Shown: one piece after another, positions 30,362 through 40,900 of the stretch
Layout of the letters: every line of letters begins with the position of its first letter
Numbering within the stretch: the stretch's first letter is position 1
Source: Nitzschia sp. DOCU1
Taxonomy: Eukaryota; Bacillariophyta; Bacillariophyceae; Bacillariales; Bacillariaceae
Direction: 5' to 3'
Length of the DNA: 64,000 nucleotides
Assembly (NCBI GenBank): GCA_951394045.1
Contig: OX595989.1
Coordinates: 1,550,001 to 1,614,000 of the forward strand
Notes under the pieces: generated by a model
Seen by the model: the letters and a program-made list of their open reading frames with translations, nothing else
What the model was told of the DNA's origin: nothing
The model's database searches: none
Program-made: the position numbers and the translations under genes

Positions 30362-31534
30362 TTAAAAGTCGCCAAGGCTTAACCACGCCCTGAAATTGGA
30401 GTATTCCCATCGAAGTTTTATCACGTCCAATAGCATTTGTATGCTAACACGCGCCACTCCGCTTTCCACCACCTTTGATCCTTCCTTGTCGTTCCAATCA
30501 ATCAGGACTTCTTCAATCGGCATATCGACCAGCTTGGCTCGATACAAGACTTCCACGTCGTGCGCCCAGCCACTAACTTCGAGGTCGTCATAGAGATCTC
30601 GGGCTGCTGCAAGTGTCATGAGTTTGTAGCCGCACTGACTGTCCTGTACCCTCAAGTCATTCATGATCAGCCGAACGGCTGTTTGAAAGCCCCATCTCGT
30701 GATCCCTCGGGGGCTAAAAGGATTATAGTTCCTGTTGCCGGTCACAATAGCTGGCTTTGTCCAGTCTATAGTAGTCGCTGGCTCGGAAGAAACTTCTTGC
30801 TCCACTTCCTCCTCGTCGCTCTCTTCCGCTTCCACTGGAACTGTCAGGAGAGCCTTCATGCGATCAATCATGCATTCTAGATATGCAAGATCACCACTGC
30901 CATCGGCATCTTGTGTCAGAATGAGGGTGGAGTTACTGTTTCGTTCGGCGCACTTTTCGGCAATGTGTTTGATACCTGCTGCCAACGCGGCACCCTTGCC
31001 TTGATTCGTTGGCATGGAGAGGCATTGAATCGGAATGACCCTGGCGTCATCCTCATGATCTTCTTGACTGCTGCTAGTAGTGCATGCAAGAAATGAATGA
31101 ACCACATCCACCGTCTTATCCGTGGATCCATCATCGACCACCAAGATTTCGCTGGTCCAATTGGATTCCCGTAAAAAGTCTCGATACGTTTCCAAGGTGG
31201 ATAGGATACGATCTTCTTCGTTGTAAGCTGGAATGACAATCACAATCCTTGGAACCGCTTGACTTTTGTCGGCAGCAGTCCCCGAACCGATAGTGGGGTT
31301 CATTTGGAAGGGAAACCAGCCATCCACAAATGCCATGGGAAGCGTAGGTAGATGAATCGTCGGGCGCGTGTTGGTCCTGGTTTTTGTGGAAGAGGAGGTT
31401 CTGGTAGTGGAAGTAGCAAAGGCAGCTGCTTGCCGTCTCTTTGGAACCCAGGAAGAGGAAAGTGGGAACCTTATCAGAAAGAGACAGACCTGCACTACCA
31501 GCAAAGGAAGCGAGAGAGTTCGGTATCTTTGCAT
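30362..31534 (-). CDS. ALG5: Dolichyl-phosphate beta-glucosyltransferase (ALG5-like)
   Basis: 390 residues from the ATG at 31534; an upstream in-frame ATG at 31666 adds 44 unremarkable residues. An N-terminal hydrophobic segment (TLSLPLLVVQVCLFLIRF) anchors it. The GT2 domain shows IVIVIPAYNEEDRI, ILVVDDGSTDKT, NQGKGAALAAGI, LTQDADGSGDL (the DxD metal site), then VTGNRNY and DSQCGYKLMTLAAAR and ID(W)NDKEGSKV, which fit ALG5 better than DPM1. It transfers glucose from UDP-glucose to dolichyl phosphate at the ER, the donor for the last glucoses of the N-glycan precursor. An acidic insertion (EAEESDEEEVEQEV) lies in a loop and is not usual. Confidence 0.9.
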   Translation of the reverse strand: MQRYRTLSLPLLVVQVCLFLIRFPLSSSWVPKRRQAAAFATSTTRTSSSTKTRTNTRPTIHLPTLPMAFVDGWFPFQMNPTIGSGTAADKSQAVPRIVIVIPAYNEEDRILSTLETYRDFLRESNWTSEILVVDDGSTDKTVDVVHSFLACTTSSSQEDHEDDARVIPIQCLSMPTNQGKGAALAAGIKHIAEKCAERNSNSTLILTQDADGSGDLAYLECMIDRMKALLTVPVEAEESDEEEVEQEVSSEPATTIDWTKPAIVTGNRNYNPFSPRGITRWGFQTAVRLIMNDLRVQDSQCGYKLMTLAAARDLYDDLEVSGWAHDVEVLYRAKLVDMPIEEVLIDWNDKEGSKVVESGVARVSIQMLLDVIKLRWEYSNFRAWLSLGDF

Positions 31535-32215
31535 GATGAATGTTGTAAATTGTAACACTTGGTGAGGTTGGAATGCGGTGGTTATGACTGTTGCTGATGT
31601 CCTTTTCAAAGACTGTTGCCTTGCCGGTTTATTTTTGGAATGTGGATCGCGAAAGAGAATGTGCACGTATTTATCTTCAAAGTGGAAAAAACATGGAAGG
31701 CTGCGTTGCGAAGAAAAAGAGTTCCGTTTGATGTTTCAAGTGGGGTGGAAGGTGATGGCTGCTCTGCTGGGCTGGATCTTGCTCTATCCGCAGCCACAAG
31801 ACCACTAAAACGCCAGCCCCCACACGCACAACGAATGAGTGTTCTGGTCCGAAGAACACAGAAAGAAGATGGTCATGCCGGGTGGCGGCGCGCTGGCCAC
31901 TCGCTCCAAAAAATGATCCCGAGATAAATGACGTCACTGATGTTTGAGACGTGCAACGCTCCCTTCGCGCGCAAGGTTCGCGTTCGGGATCGGGTACGAA
32001 ATTTTTCGTAGAAATGTTACATACGAACGCATTTCGTAGGAAATGTACGAAAAGGCCTGGATCTCGGATCCTTGACATCCCATCGCTGACACGAGGAGAA
32101 CGACGTTCGCTACCTCTTCGGGTCGGTGGTGATCGATGGAAACAACCAGAACAAGGTCCCACAAATCAAAATTAACTTGAAAGACAACACAACTACTTTA
32201 CACAAACTAGAAACA
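31535..32215. promoter_or_regulatory. Divergent intergenic region, ALG5 / small basic protein
   Basis: About 680 bp between divergent starts. It holds five copies of TACGAA/TTCGTA within 57 bp (annotated separately). No other supportable gene; the open frames here are short and unlike any family. Confidence 0.45.
31995..32051. promoter_or_regulatory. Cluster of five TACGAA / TTCGTA sites
   Basis: The hexamer or its complement occurs at 31995, 32005, 32022, 32033 and 32046. The first two form an inverted pair (TACGAAATTTTTCGTA). Five sites in 57 bp far exceeds chance for a hexamer, so a transcription-factor cluster or small cruciform is plausible. It lies in the divergent promoter region. The binding protein is unknown. 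Confidence 0.5.
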
Positions 32216-32707
32216 ATGGTACACCCAAAGGAGTGAGTATTCACAATGATTGTTTGTTGTTGACGAGTGCAGGTGGCGTTGTATGCGAGACTTTCCTTTT
32301 GACAAATCCCACCAAGGTTCGGATTGCTGTGGGCTCGAAAGATACCCTCGGTCGATGATGCCCTTTGCGGCGACGGCGTCGGTTGAGTCGGTGGACCCTC
32401 TTATTCCAAGGCCTTGTACTGACTTGCCCTTTCGTTTGTTTCTTATTACAGAGAGGAATTTCACAAGGGAAAGAGCCCCGTCCCTGAAACTCGCACTGAA
32501 GAAGGATCGGCCAAACGAAATATTGCGAGAAAGCATGACCATGATCCCAGCAGGTAAGCACATAACGACCGCATCATTTGACCTGCATCTATGAAGCATT
32601 TATCACTCACATATCATGACGTTTCCAGAAAGGAGAAGAAGCAACATGGAGGTGGCGGTGGCAAGGGCAAGTGGAACGACGTGGATGATGGAACCATGGA
32701 CATTTAA
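32216..32707 (+). CDS. 65-residue basic protein resembling the PDCD4 N-terminal motif
   Basis: Three exons: 32216-32232, 32452-32553, 32629-32707, all with GT-AG introns and closing phase; no single frame shows it. The product starts MVHPKEEEFHKGKSP and contains KRNIARKHDHDPSRKEKK, a glycine run and GKGKWNDVDDGTMDI. The same order, AKRNITRKK then GGHGKGKWKDDE, stands in the N-terminal part of the PDCD4 gene 900 bp downstream on the same strand, and a K-x-GG-x-GKGxW motif also occurs in PDCD4 and Stm1/SERBP1 proteins of other eukaryotes. It has no MA3 domain. A ribosome- or RNA-binding microprotein, perhaps a partial duplicate of its neighbour, is the likely reading. Expression is unproven. 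Confidence 0.65.
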
Positions 32708-33574
32708 CTAAATGAATGCGGCGGGAGGGTAGGAGTAGGTCGGAAAGAAAGAGCCAGCGAATGGAGACAGATTTTGTTCATGACGAAGTTCGACGACAGT
32801 GGTGACAACTTGTGTTTCCATATGAGTTGAATGTTCGATTCCTCAACCTGCACATTCCAGCTATTTCGATCCGACCGAAACTAGATAAGATCCAGTGCGT
32901 ATATTGTAGATCTAAATTATGCATGGTATGTTTAGATGTCCATCGTACTAGAATTGCATTCCTGTGGCGTTTCTCGGACTGCCGATGGCTTCCCTTTTCC
33001 AATGTGCCGTTGGCAGTGTAAATGACGACGTCTTTGAAGGTGTATCCACAACAACGACTTCAACTGCCTTCGTAAGATCGCCGACATCGAGAATGATGAT
33101 GATGCTGCAGTTCGATTCCCAAGATCCAAAAAGTTCGAGAGAAATCGCCCCGACGCGTCGGGTTCTCTTTTTCCTTCTACAACGACGGATCCATAAAGCG
33201 CGATGTGATGGAGGAACGTGGCCGCCTTCGGAAACGTGCTACGACGATGCTCATAGGAAATGTACGTGTATGGAACGAAGGACAGGCGGTTCCTTCGTTG
33301 TTCTATTTATGGTTCAATTATTTTGTTATCCCCTATACTTTGGTTTTCTGCGAGGCTGACACACCCTCGCTAGACACGAGTTCGTGTCAACTGCGAGGAA
33401 GCTCACCATCACGCCCGACGAACAGAGCGCAAAAGGATTTCTCGCCCGAAAAAGATCTCCACAAAAACTTCCTCTTGCTGGGTGCTTACGCGAAGTCTGA
33501 CGACTCGGCAGGAAGTGGAAGTCTGACAACAAACGCATTATTACAAAAGCAATACAACAGCTAGTCTTATCATC
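32708..33574. other. Intergenic region upstream of PDCD4
   Basis: About 870 bp. I see no convincing gene: the open frames lack domains and have no typical start context. The right 200 bp before 33575 should carry the PDCD4 promoter. Confidence 0.4.
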
Positions 33575-35240
33575 ATGGCGGATTATGCCAAGCGGTCGGA
33601 AATAACCATTGAAACAATGGTAGGTGTGATTGTCGTCGTTGCATCGTTCTCTTGGCCAGTCGGTGATCGGGTTGAAATATTGACCGCTCGCATTTTGCGC
33701 GCAACGACGCATGACATGAAAAAGCCGATGGTATCTTCTCGAACCCTTCTGTCTGGAGGAAGGAGACATTCTCTCTCTGTTTGACAACGCTCACACGGTG
33801 CTCGCTCATTTTATAACAACAATAACCGCGTGGTAATGAATAGGGCAAAGTCCACAATCCCACTGGAGAAGGTGTAGCAGCGGTATCGGCGCAAGCACAA
33901 GCCAAGTTTTTGAAACATCAAAACACGCCCCCTCCTGCTACGGAAGTAACAACCACCACTCACAATGGTGAAGACCACGAAACAAAAGTCAAAGAAGGAA
34001 CGGCGAAACGCAACATTACTCGAAAAAAGACGGATCCTAGAGAGACGGGCAACTATGATTCGCGTAACAAGAAGCAGGGCGGTCATGGAAAAGGAAAATG
34101 GAAGGACGACGAGCTCGTCGGGTACGAAGCGGACGAGCCTCTTGACGTAAAAGACCCTCTTTACAATGAAGAGGAAGCCCCGTATGTTCTGGGAAGTCAT
34201 GAGGATCCGGTGACTCGTAACTTTGATGAGACTGAGGGAAAGCATGTGTATGGTCCCATGTTGACTCTGTCCGAGTTCAAACTTCAATTGGAGGAATGTC
34301 TTCAGGAGTATTTTGATTCGTTGGATACGGATGAGGTCATTCAGTCGATAGAGGAGCTTCAGTGTCGAGAATATCATCCAGACGTGGTCAAAAAAGTTAT
34401 TTCTGTCAGTTTGGATAAACATCCAAGGGAGCGAGAACTCGTCTCTCGCCTCTTGACGTGTTTGCACCCGACTCCCTTGAGTGACAGCGACATGGAAGCT
34501 GGCTTCAACATTTTGTTGGATTCGTTGGATGACTTGTCGACGGATGTACCAGATGCTCGCGTAAGTAGTAAAGGAGTGTGGCAAGCAAGCGTATTGTTGT
34601 CTGGTTCGACCAATGTTCGTGTTGCTTATTTTGGACTCTTCTGATTTCATTGTATCCGTATTAGACAATGGTGGCGAATTTCTTGGCGCGAGCGGTGGTG
34701 GATGAGGTCTTGCCCCCGGCCTACTTGTCGGAGCAAAACAATTCAAGACCAGGTGAGCCTGTCATTGAAAAGGCAATTTCTCTCTTGACCAGAGAACACA
34801 GCACTGCTCGTCTCGAACGGGTGTGGGGCCCAGGGGATGGACGCCCGGTGGACGAGCTAAAGGTGGCCATGGATCAGTTGCTCCAGGAGTATCTCATGAG
34901 TCGAGAATTAGATGAATGTGCCCGCTGTGTGAAGGAATTGGATTCGGCACATTACATGCACGAACTTGTCAAACGCGGCGTCAAAATCGCCATGGAACAA
35001 GACGGCAAGGACCATGCCACTCAGCATCAAAAGTCCTCCATGGACGCCATGGCGGCTCTCTTTGGCTTTTTGGTCAAGAATGCCATCATTTCCGAGTATC
35101 AAGTCGCCAAGGGTGTGGATCGTCTCCACCGTGTCTTGGAAGACTTGAAATTGGACGTCCCCACAGCTCCCCAGCTACTTCAGGATTTCGAGGACATGCT
35201 CAAAGAGGAACTTCCCGGCCCGGATGAAAAGAAAGAGTAA
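33575..35240 (+). CDS. PDCD4: PDCD4 homologue, two MA3 domains
   Basis: Three exons: 33575-33619 (15 codons), 33844-34560, 34665-35240, all phase 0; product 445 residues (human 469). The N-terminal region has AKRNITRKK, then GGHGKGKW and ADEPLDVKDPLYN, matching the GKGxW...VDVKDPNY segment of animal and plant PDCD4. MA3 domain 1 begins near LSEFKLQLEECLQEYF and ends before the second intron at VPDAR; MA3 domain 2 begins near LKVAMDQLLQEYLMS and ends LKLDVPTAPQLLQDF. MA3 domains bind the eIF4A helicase and lower cap-dependent translation. The upstream micro-exon start MADYAKRSEITIETM is inferred from splice phase. Confidence 0.92.
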
Positions 35241-35379
35241 ACTCATCTTCATCCTATATCATTTATTGCGCTGGATATCTACAAGGGACTATCAGTCCGT
35301 GTATGGTCTTTCTCTCTATAGTATCGATGTAACTTGCCATCGTCTGATGCATGCACACAAGCATTGGTAGTCCTAATAT

Positions 35380-36180
35380 TTAGTCTCCCTCTTCCATATC
35401 ATCTTCTTCTTCGTCTTCCTCTTCTTCCGCTAATTGCTCCTTGGCCCAGTCTTCTGCTGTCTTCAGAATATCCTTAGGAACTCCCGTGTGTTTCCATCCG
35501 CTCTTTTCGCAAATCCAGCTGACTTCGCATTCAATCGGTTTCGCATCCTTTTGCTCTGCATGCAACAAGTGCATGATTCTCAAAATTTGCTTGATAGCTT
35601 CATCCACAGTCAAGGGAGACTTGTGGAGATTTAGCTTCTCCAACTCTGTCTTGGCGGCTTGCTTGCCCTTGCCCGTCGCCACTCCATAGTACTTGTAAGG
35701 AGCCCCATTCGGCTCGACCATGTACAGTGCACACTCCTCCGTATCTTCATCTCGTCCAGCAATGACAGCCGCCGCTCCAAAAGGACGAAGCGCACCATGT
35801 AAAGTGAAGTAATGAACATAGGTTCCGAGCCGCTCCGCTAGAACATGCGGCGGGATCTTGCCCCCATATTGCTCTTGCCAATCCGCCGCTTCCTCCACGG
35901 TACGTTGCACCAGGACACGAGCATCCGGCAAAAACCCAGTGCTTGCCACACCCACATGCGTATCACAAGTATGAATGCGTTTGTACGATCCAGTAGTAGC
36001 AACTACCATCTTGTGGTGGATGGGTTTGGCGCAACCCAGGACGACACCGTCCGAGCATTTGATGCCCACGACTGTGCCCGCATTTTCGACAGCTTTGGTG
36101 GCGTATTCGACTTGAAAGATGCGGCCGTCCGGACTAAAAGTAGAGGCAGACAGATCGTAACCAGAACCAGAGGACGCCAT
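35380..36180 (-). CDS. PSMA3: 20S proteasome subunit alpha-7 (PSMA3)
   Basis: 266 residues, single exon, from the ATG at 36180, which starts MASSGSGYDLSASTFSPDGR; an in-frame ATG at 36231 adds a hydrophobic stretch not seen in the family. The alpha-subunit signature SGYDLSASTFSPDGRIFQVE and EYATKAVENAGT is intact, followed by the Ntn-fold body (ARVLVQRTVEEA, RPFGAAAVIAG, GKGKQAAKTELEKL) and an acidic tail of E and D, as in human and yeast alpha-7. The tail contacts regulators. Alpha subunits form the outer proteasome ring and are not catalytic. Confidence 0.96.
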   Translation of the reverse strand: MASSGSGYDLSASTFSPDGRIFQVEYATKAVENAGTVVGIKCSDGVVLGCAKPIHHKMVVATTGSYKRIHTCDTHVGVASTGFLPDARVLVQRTVEEAADWQEQYGGKIPPHVLAERLGTYVHYFTLHGALRPFGAAAVIAGRDEDTEECALYMVEPNGAPYKYYGVATGKGKQAAKTELEKLNLHKSPLTVDEAIKQILRIMHLLHAEQKDAKPIECEVSWICEKSGWKHTGVPKDILKTAEDWAKEQLAEEEEDEEEDDMEEGD

Positions 36181-36601
36181 GACGATGACAATGAAACAGT
36201 TAAGCAAGTAGTGACCGCGTATTTGAAGCAATGGACAAGCTTTTCGTTGTTGCGTTTACCATGATCATTGCGGCCAGCTGAAATCCTCCGCGACGGTAAC
36301 CACACAAGCACACCAGCCGATGCCTCTCGAAGCTTTCAGAAGGGCTCGTCCGTCGACGGTCGGTGTTGGAGGCAGGCATTGAGGTGTATGTAGTTGTTAG
36401 CGCTACGTGCGTACTTATGCTAGTATCTTGAATAATGATTCATTCGATTACAACTTGAATCGTCTCGGGCCCGCGTCGCCCCACGCTTTTTGATGATTTC
36501 GCTTGTAAGTGAAAAAGATACACTTTCTAGTAGAGGATACAGTAGCTTTGGATTGACAATTACACAGTAAGTGCAATTCATGAAACGACGGGATCGTCAT
36601 C
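36181..36601. promoter_or_regulatory. Divergent intergenic region, PSMA3 / MORG1
   Basis: About 420 bp between divergent start codons. No defined element is visible. Confidence 0.4.
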
Positions 36602-37666
36602 ATGAGGGCTCTTCACCAGGAGAATGTCCCGTCATCATTGCCTCTGGTGCCATCATCACGGCTGGTCGGACATGAAGGACCAGTCCAGACTGTCACCTTC
36701 ACTGAAAACGGCAAACATTGCTTAACGGGAGGCCATGATCGTACCGTCCGTCTTTGGAATCCCTTTCGTTATGACCCCGCATCATCTTCGAACAACGATT
36801 CCTCCCTATTGCCACCACCAGCCATGCCCATTCAAATCTATACATCAGGATATACACATCCGATTACGTCGGTAGTTTCGGTCGAGTCTCGAACGTCAGC
36901 ACAAATTCTGGTAGCGGCTTGCCAAAAGACCTTGGTGATTTCGGATTTGATTACACAGCAAGTCAAGCGCCGACTTCAAGGACATCATGTGGGGCACATT
37001 AATGCAGTGGCGGCGGTACGGCATGCCGAAGCGTATTTGTCGGCCTCGTACGATGGAACGGTGGCCATTTGGGATGGGCGCAGCTCGGATTACAAACCGA
37101 TTCAAGTGCTTAAGGAGGCCAAAGATTCCGTAACAGATGTGCATGTTGTTCAACAAGAACAAGGTGATTACGACGAATCGGGTACTACTAATATGAGCAC
37201 TGCGAAAATTCGCACTGCCTCGGTGGACGGTGTCGTTAGAACCTACGATCTGCGCAAGGGGCTACTCGATTCCGATGACTGCGGATCTCCCATTACCAGC
37301 ATGGCTCCTACCAAGGACGGTGAATGTCTGACCGTATCCTGTTTGGATGGAACGATTCGACTTCTCCAATGTGATTCCGGAGAGTTGTTGAACACGTATT
37401 CGGGCCACCACAAGGCTGGGAACTACGGGCTTGATGTCGGTGTCCTGGCGAGTGATTCGACAATCATCAGTGGGAGTGAAGATGGGACTTGTATCTTGTA
37501 CGATTTGGTGCAAGCACATCGGGTACAGGCCTTGGAAGTTTCTCCGGGCCGTCCTGTGTGCTCGATTGCTACGCATCCCAAGATTTCGTCTGTCGTGATC
37601 ACTGCCAGTTACGATGAGACAGTTACCGTTTGGTCTCACAATTCGAGTGAATTCTTTTGGGAGTAA
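36602..37666 (+). CDS. WDR83: WD40 protein MORG1/WDR83
   Basis: 354 residues, single exon. Seven WD repeats can be traced: LVGHEGPVQTVTF with TVRLWNPFR, GHHVGHINAV with DGTVAIWDGRS, VDGVVRTYDLRKG, CLDGTIRLLQCDSG, GHHKAGNYGLDVGV, SEDGTCILYDL, and ITASYDETVTVWS. The YDLRKG and SGHHKAGNYGLD motifs match WDR83/MORG1. That protein binds ERK-pathway scaffold components in animals and is also found in spliceosomal C complexes; in a diatom the splicing association is more likely. Confidence 0.86.
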   Translation: MRALHQENVPSSLPLVPSSRLVGHEGPVQTVTFTENGKHCLTGGHDRTVRLWNPFRYDPASSSNNDSSLLPPPAMPIQIYTSGYTHPITSVVSVESRTSAQILVAACQKTLVISDLITQQVKRRLQGHHVGHINAVAAVRHAEAYLSASYDGTVAIWDGRSSDYKPIQVLKEAKDSVTDVHVVQQEQGDYDESGTTNMSTAKIRTASVDGVVRTYDLRKGLLDSDDCGSPITSMAPTKDGECLTVSCLDGTIRLLQCDSGELLNTYSGHHKAGNYGLDVGVLASDSTIISGSEDGTCILYDLVQAHRVQALEVSPGRPVCSIATHPKISSVVITASYDETVTVWSHNSSEFFWE

Positions 37667-37684
37667 CATTTTCCAGCAGTGCTT

Positions 37685-37712
37685 CTGTGTGTGTGTGAGA
37701 GAGAGAGAGAGA
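37685..37712. repeat. GT/GA dinucleotide microsatellite
   Basis: A short run of GT passes into GA repeats in the 3' flank of MORG1. Confidence 0.8.
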
Positions 37713-37952
37713 TGATCTCAAATTGCATCTGCGGAACCATAATTATATGCGGCTATTGTACTATCTACCGGTATTCGTATCGGGGAATGATGCGTCCCAC
37801 CCTCGGGCGACGTACTAAATGGGGGTAGCTGTCGTCGGCTGAAGCCAACTTTTCTTTATGCTTCTTCGTTGTGATGAGTGACAATGGCATGACCGTACGA
37901 TCTAGAGGCAAAATGTAGACAGCAGGAAGAAACGGTAAAATTATCGTTTACT

Positions 37953-40900
37953 CTAATCCTGTTCAATTAATTTCGATTTTTCTGCGTTGAAAACTTTTGA
38001 TATTTCGATTCTAGTCTCGCCCTTGGAGGCTTCTCGCCATCCTCCACTTCCGTCAGAGACAAAAAATTTCCTCCCCTCAAGCCGTTGATATATCGATTTC
38101 AGAATGGTACGGCTGAACTCCAATTGTGGGTCCGCCTTTAATTCTCGCTTTACGGCCGTCTTTAAGTGCTTGGTTCCTAGGCACTTTAGGCTTCCAAAAC
38201 AAACATCGTTTTCTTTTGGAGAGGTGTCCGTGTCTCCGTCATCATCAATATTAGGTTTCTCGGGCAGCACAGCACCTTGGCTGGATACCCGTTTGGATGC
38301 CCTCCGTGGCGACGGGCTTGCACCGTCTAAGGTTGCGGTATATCTACGCCGTGGACTGCCGGGGCTCCCCTGCGGTGGCCCAACCACCTCGGAGTTTGAT
38401 TTGACTGGGCTACACCGAGAATTTGGTAGTTGGCTCGTTGCTGTGGCGTCCTGGCGGTCTTTACTTGGACTCACCGACCTTTGCGGGCGGTTTTTACCTG
38501 GGCTCGAAGACCTTACGGAACTTCGGTTCCTTTCCGTGGAGTCCTGACGGTCTTTGCTTGGACTGACTGACCTTCCCGGGCGATTTTTGCTTGGGCTCGC
38601 AGACCTTACGGAACTTCGTTTACTGGAACCATTGGGCCCCCTTCCGCGCCCGGAAATTCTAGTACTGCCTCCTCTGCCTCTACCTCGACCCCCCGGTCCT
38701 CGCCCGCCACTGGTGACAGACCCTCTGGGTAGCACCGGTGCAGACCTACCTCGACTCATACTTTGCGCTTCAACTGCTTCGCGATGCTTGGCAACTGTTC
38801 GCCTCATCTTTTCCTTTCCCCAGGCACGTTCGCACTTTGTCTTGACTTTCTCAGCGAGCTTAATTGCACGTGCTCCTTTCCACATATCCTTTAGCTCCTT
38901 TCGCCCGACAATCGAAATCATGCCGAGACAACAAGGAACCAAATACAACAATGCCGGCTGTCCGACACCGGTAAGACCAAAGGCAAGAAATGCCAGACCC
39001 AGACCGAGGCCGTACCCCACCATGAGCCAGAAGAAGTACCCTTTATACCATTTCTCCGTAAACTCCATCTCAATCTTGGTATGCTTCCCAACGATTCGTT
39101 TGGCTTCGTCCAAACGGGCGCAAAATGCAATAAGGTATCCCGGCACTGTGATAGAGTTGCCGACGAGATGAGAAGGCGGAACGGGGGCAACGAAAATGTG
39201 TCAAACGTGGGCCACTTACAAACAATGTCACCAAGACCCAACAACGCCATTCCGCCCCTATAATCGTTGATTCTAGGCACTGCCAAAAGCATGGGGAGAA
39301 AGTCGATTCCTGTGCAGTCCTTGTCGTCTGGATACTTGACACAGAAATCATCCCCACCGACACCTGTTGAACCACCCTTGGCCACGGTAATCATCACGGA
39401 CTGGCCCATGAATAATGGCGTAAGGAAGACAAAGAAAATATCGTAGAAGAAAACTGCCACCAACAGCATGGTTGCGATTTTGATACTACTCAGCTTCACC
39501 ATGGATAAGGCCAAAATACAAAAGCAGGCCCCAAAGATATCCATCGAGATCCAGAAAAACGCGTTGGTGGATGGCCGGTAATGCGACAGGCCGTACCTAT
39601 CATCCGATGCACCCAATTGTCGCTGGGTTAGAACACCGATGCTGATTATTGTAGCAACACAATCAACCGCTTCAAGTGACGACGTACCACACCCAGATAA
39701 TGGCCCATATAAATCCCATCATTTGGCTCGTAATGTCGAATGCATTCAATCCGCATAAAACTCCCTTATTCATTTCCTTTACGACGGCATCTCCGAACAG
39801 TGGAACCACGCGAACTAAAACCGGACCAAAGATAAGATAGGAAACAGCACCAGCACATCCAAATCCGTAGAAGATGAACACCACGGCGTAAAAGCGAAAG
39901 TAAAAGAGTAGAAAGAGCAAGGCGCTGGCCGAAATGAGGAATCCAAAGACGTGCCATTGCGTCATTTCAAATCCATTGATCGGTGTTGCCCACGGTTCTG
40001 GCTCTTTCATACCACCATCAGTAGGTAAGGTGTCCGTTTCTGCTGTAGGCTCTGCCTTGTAGCCCTTTCGTTGTTTTGATTTTTTGGCCTTTCGTTCCGG
40101 CGGTGGCAATGAGTACAGTACCCAGACTTTGCCCTTGTCTTTCTCCTTTCCTTTTGGAGGGATCGAATTCACGCTCCATTTTTTCTGTGGTTTCTTCTTC
40201 TTCTTGGTAACATTTTCCTGTTGCTCTGTTTCAGACTCTAGCTGTTCGTCCTTTTCCTTGCCCGGAGCTTCATCTTCCTTTTCGTCGTCACTGTAAATAT
40301 CATCCAGGTCCCCAACAAGATTATCCAACATGGCATCATCCCACAAATTGTCGTTTCGGGGCGCTTCCACATCACCAGCTTGTTCGGGAGTTACACCAAG
40401 CCTCTCCAGGTTCTTTTGTTCTTTGGCTTGTTGATATCGCGCCATTTTGGCCCGAAAAATTCTCAAATCCGAGGCAGCAAACCAAGACGCCGCGCCGGCA
40501 ATCGCAACACCCATGATCCACAAAAAGATCATGGCCGAATTAAAGGGAGCATAGGGCCGCGCTTCAATGACTACAGTTTTGCCCACATACTCCACAATGG
40601 CTTCACCCTGCCGAATCGTCAAAAAGACTGCCATGACATCGTCGACATTACCAGGCGCCTTTTCATCGGGTAACATGGTCACGGGTAAATCCCAGGCACA
40701 ACATACTGGAAAAGTTGTTGAATTTTCATCTTTGGGTGGTCCCGTCACCAAACATAGTTGAGACTCGCAGGGCTCCAATGTTTGTTCCAACGTACAATTA
40801 GTAGTGGGCGAGGTCATGTCCAAAATCGGATCCAATACCGTATGACTGTACGGAGGTGGATCCAATTCAATATTATACACAAACCCGTATCCCTTACTGC

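Noticed and set aside
30916..31239. A minus-strand frame of 107 codons inside ALG5
   Set aside because: It overlaps the catalytic DxD region of ALG5 in another frame.
33811..34746. A 311-codon minus-strand frame
   Set aside because: Antisense of PDCD4; no recognisable domain, while the plus strand shows both MA3 domains.
38104..39171. Two plus-strand frames of 147 and 205 codons
   Set aside because: Antisense shadows of the SPPL tail and last membrane segment; no domain and no start context.
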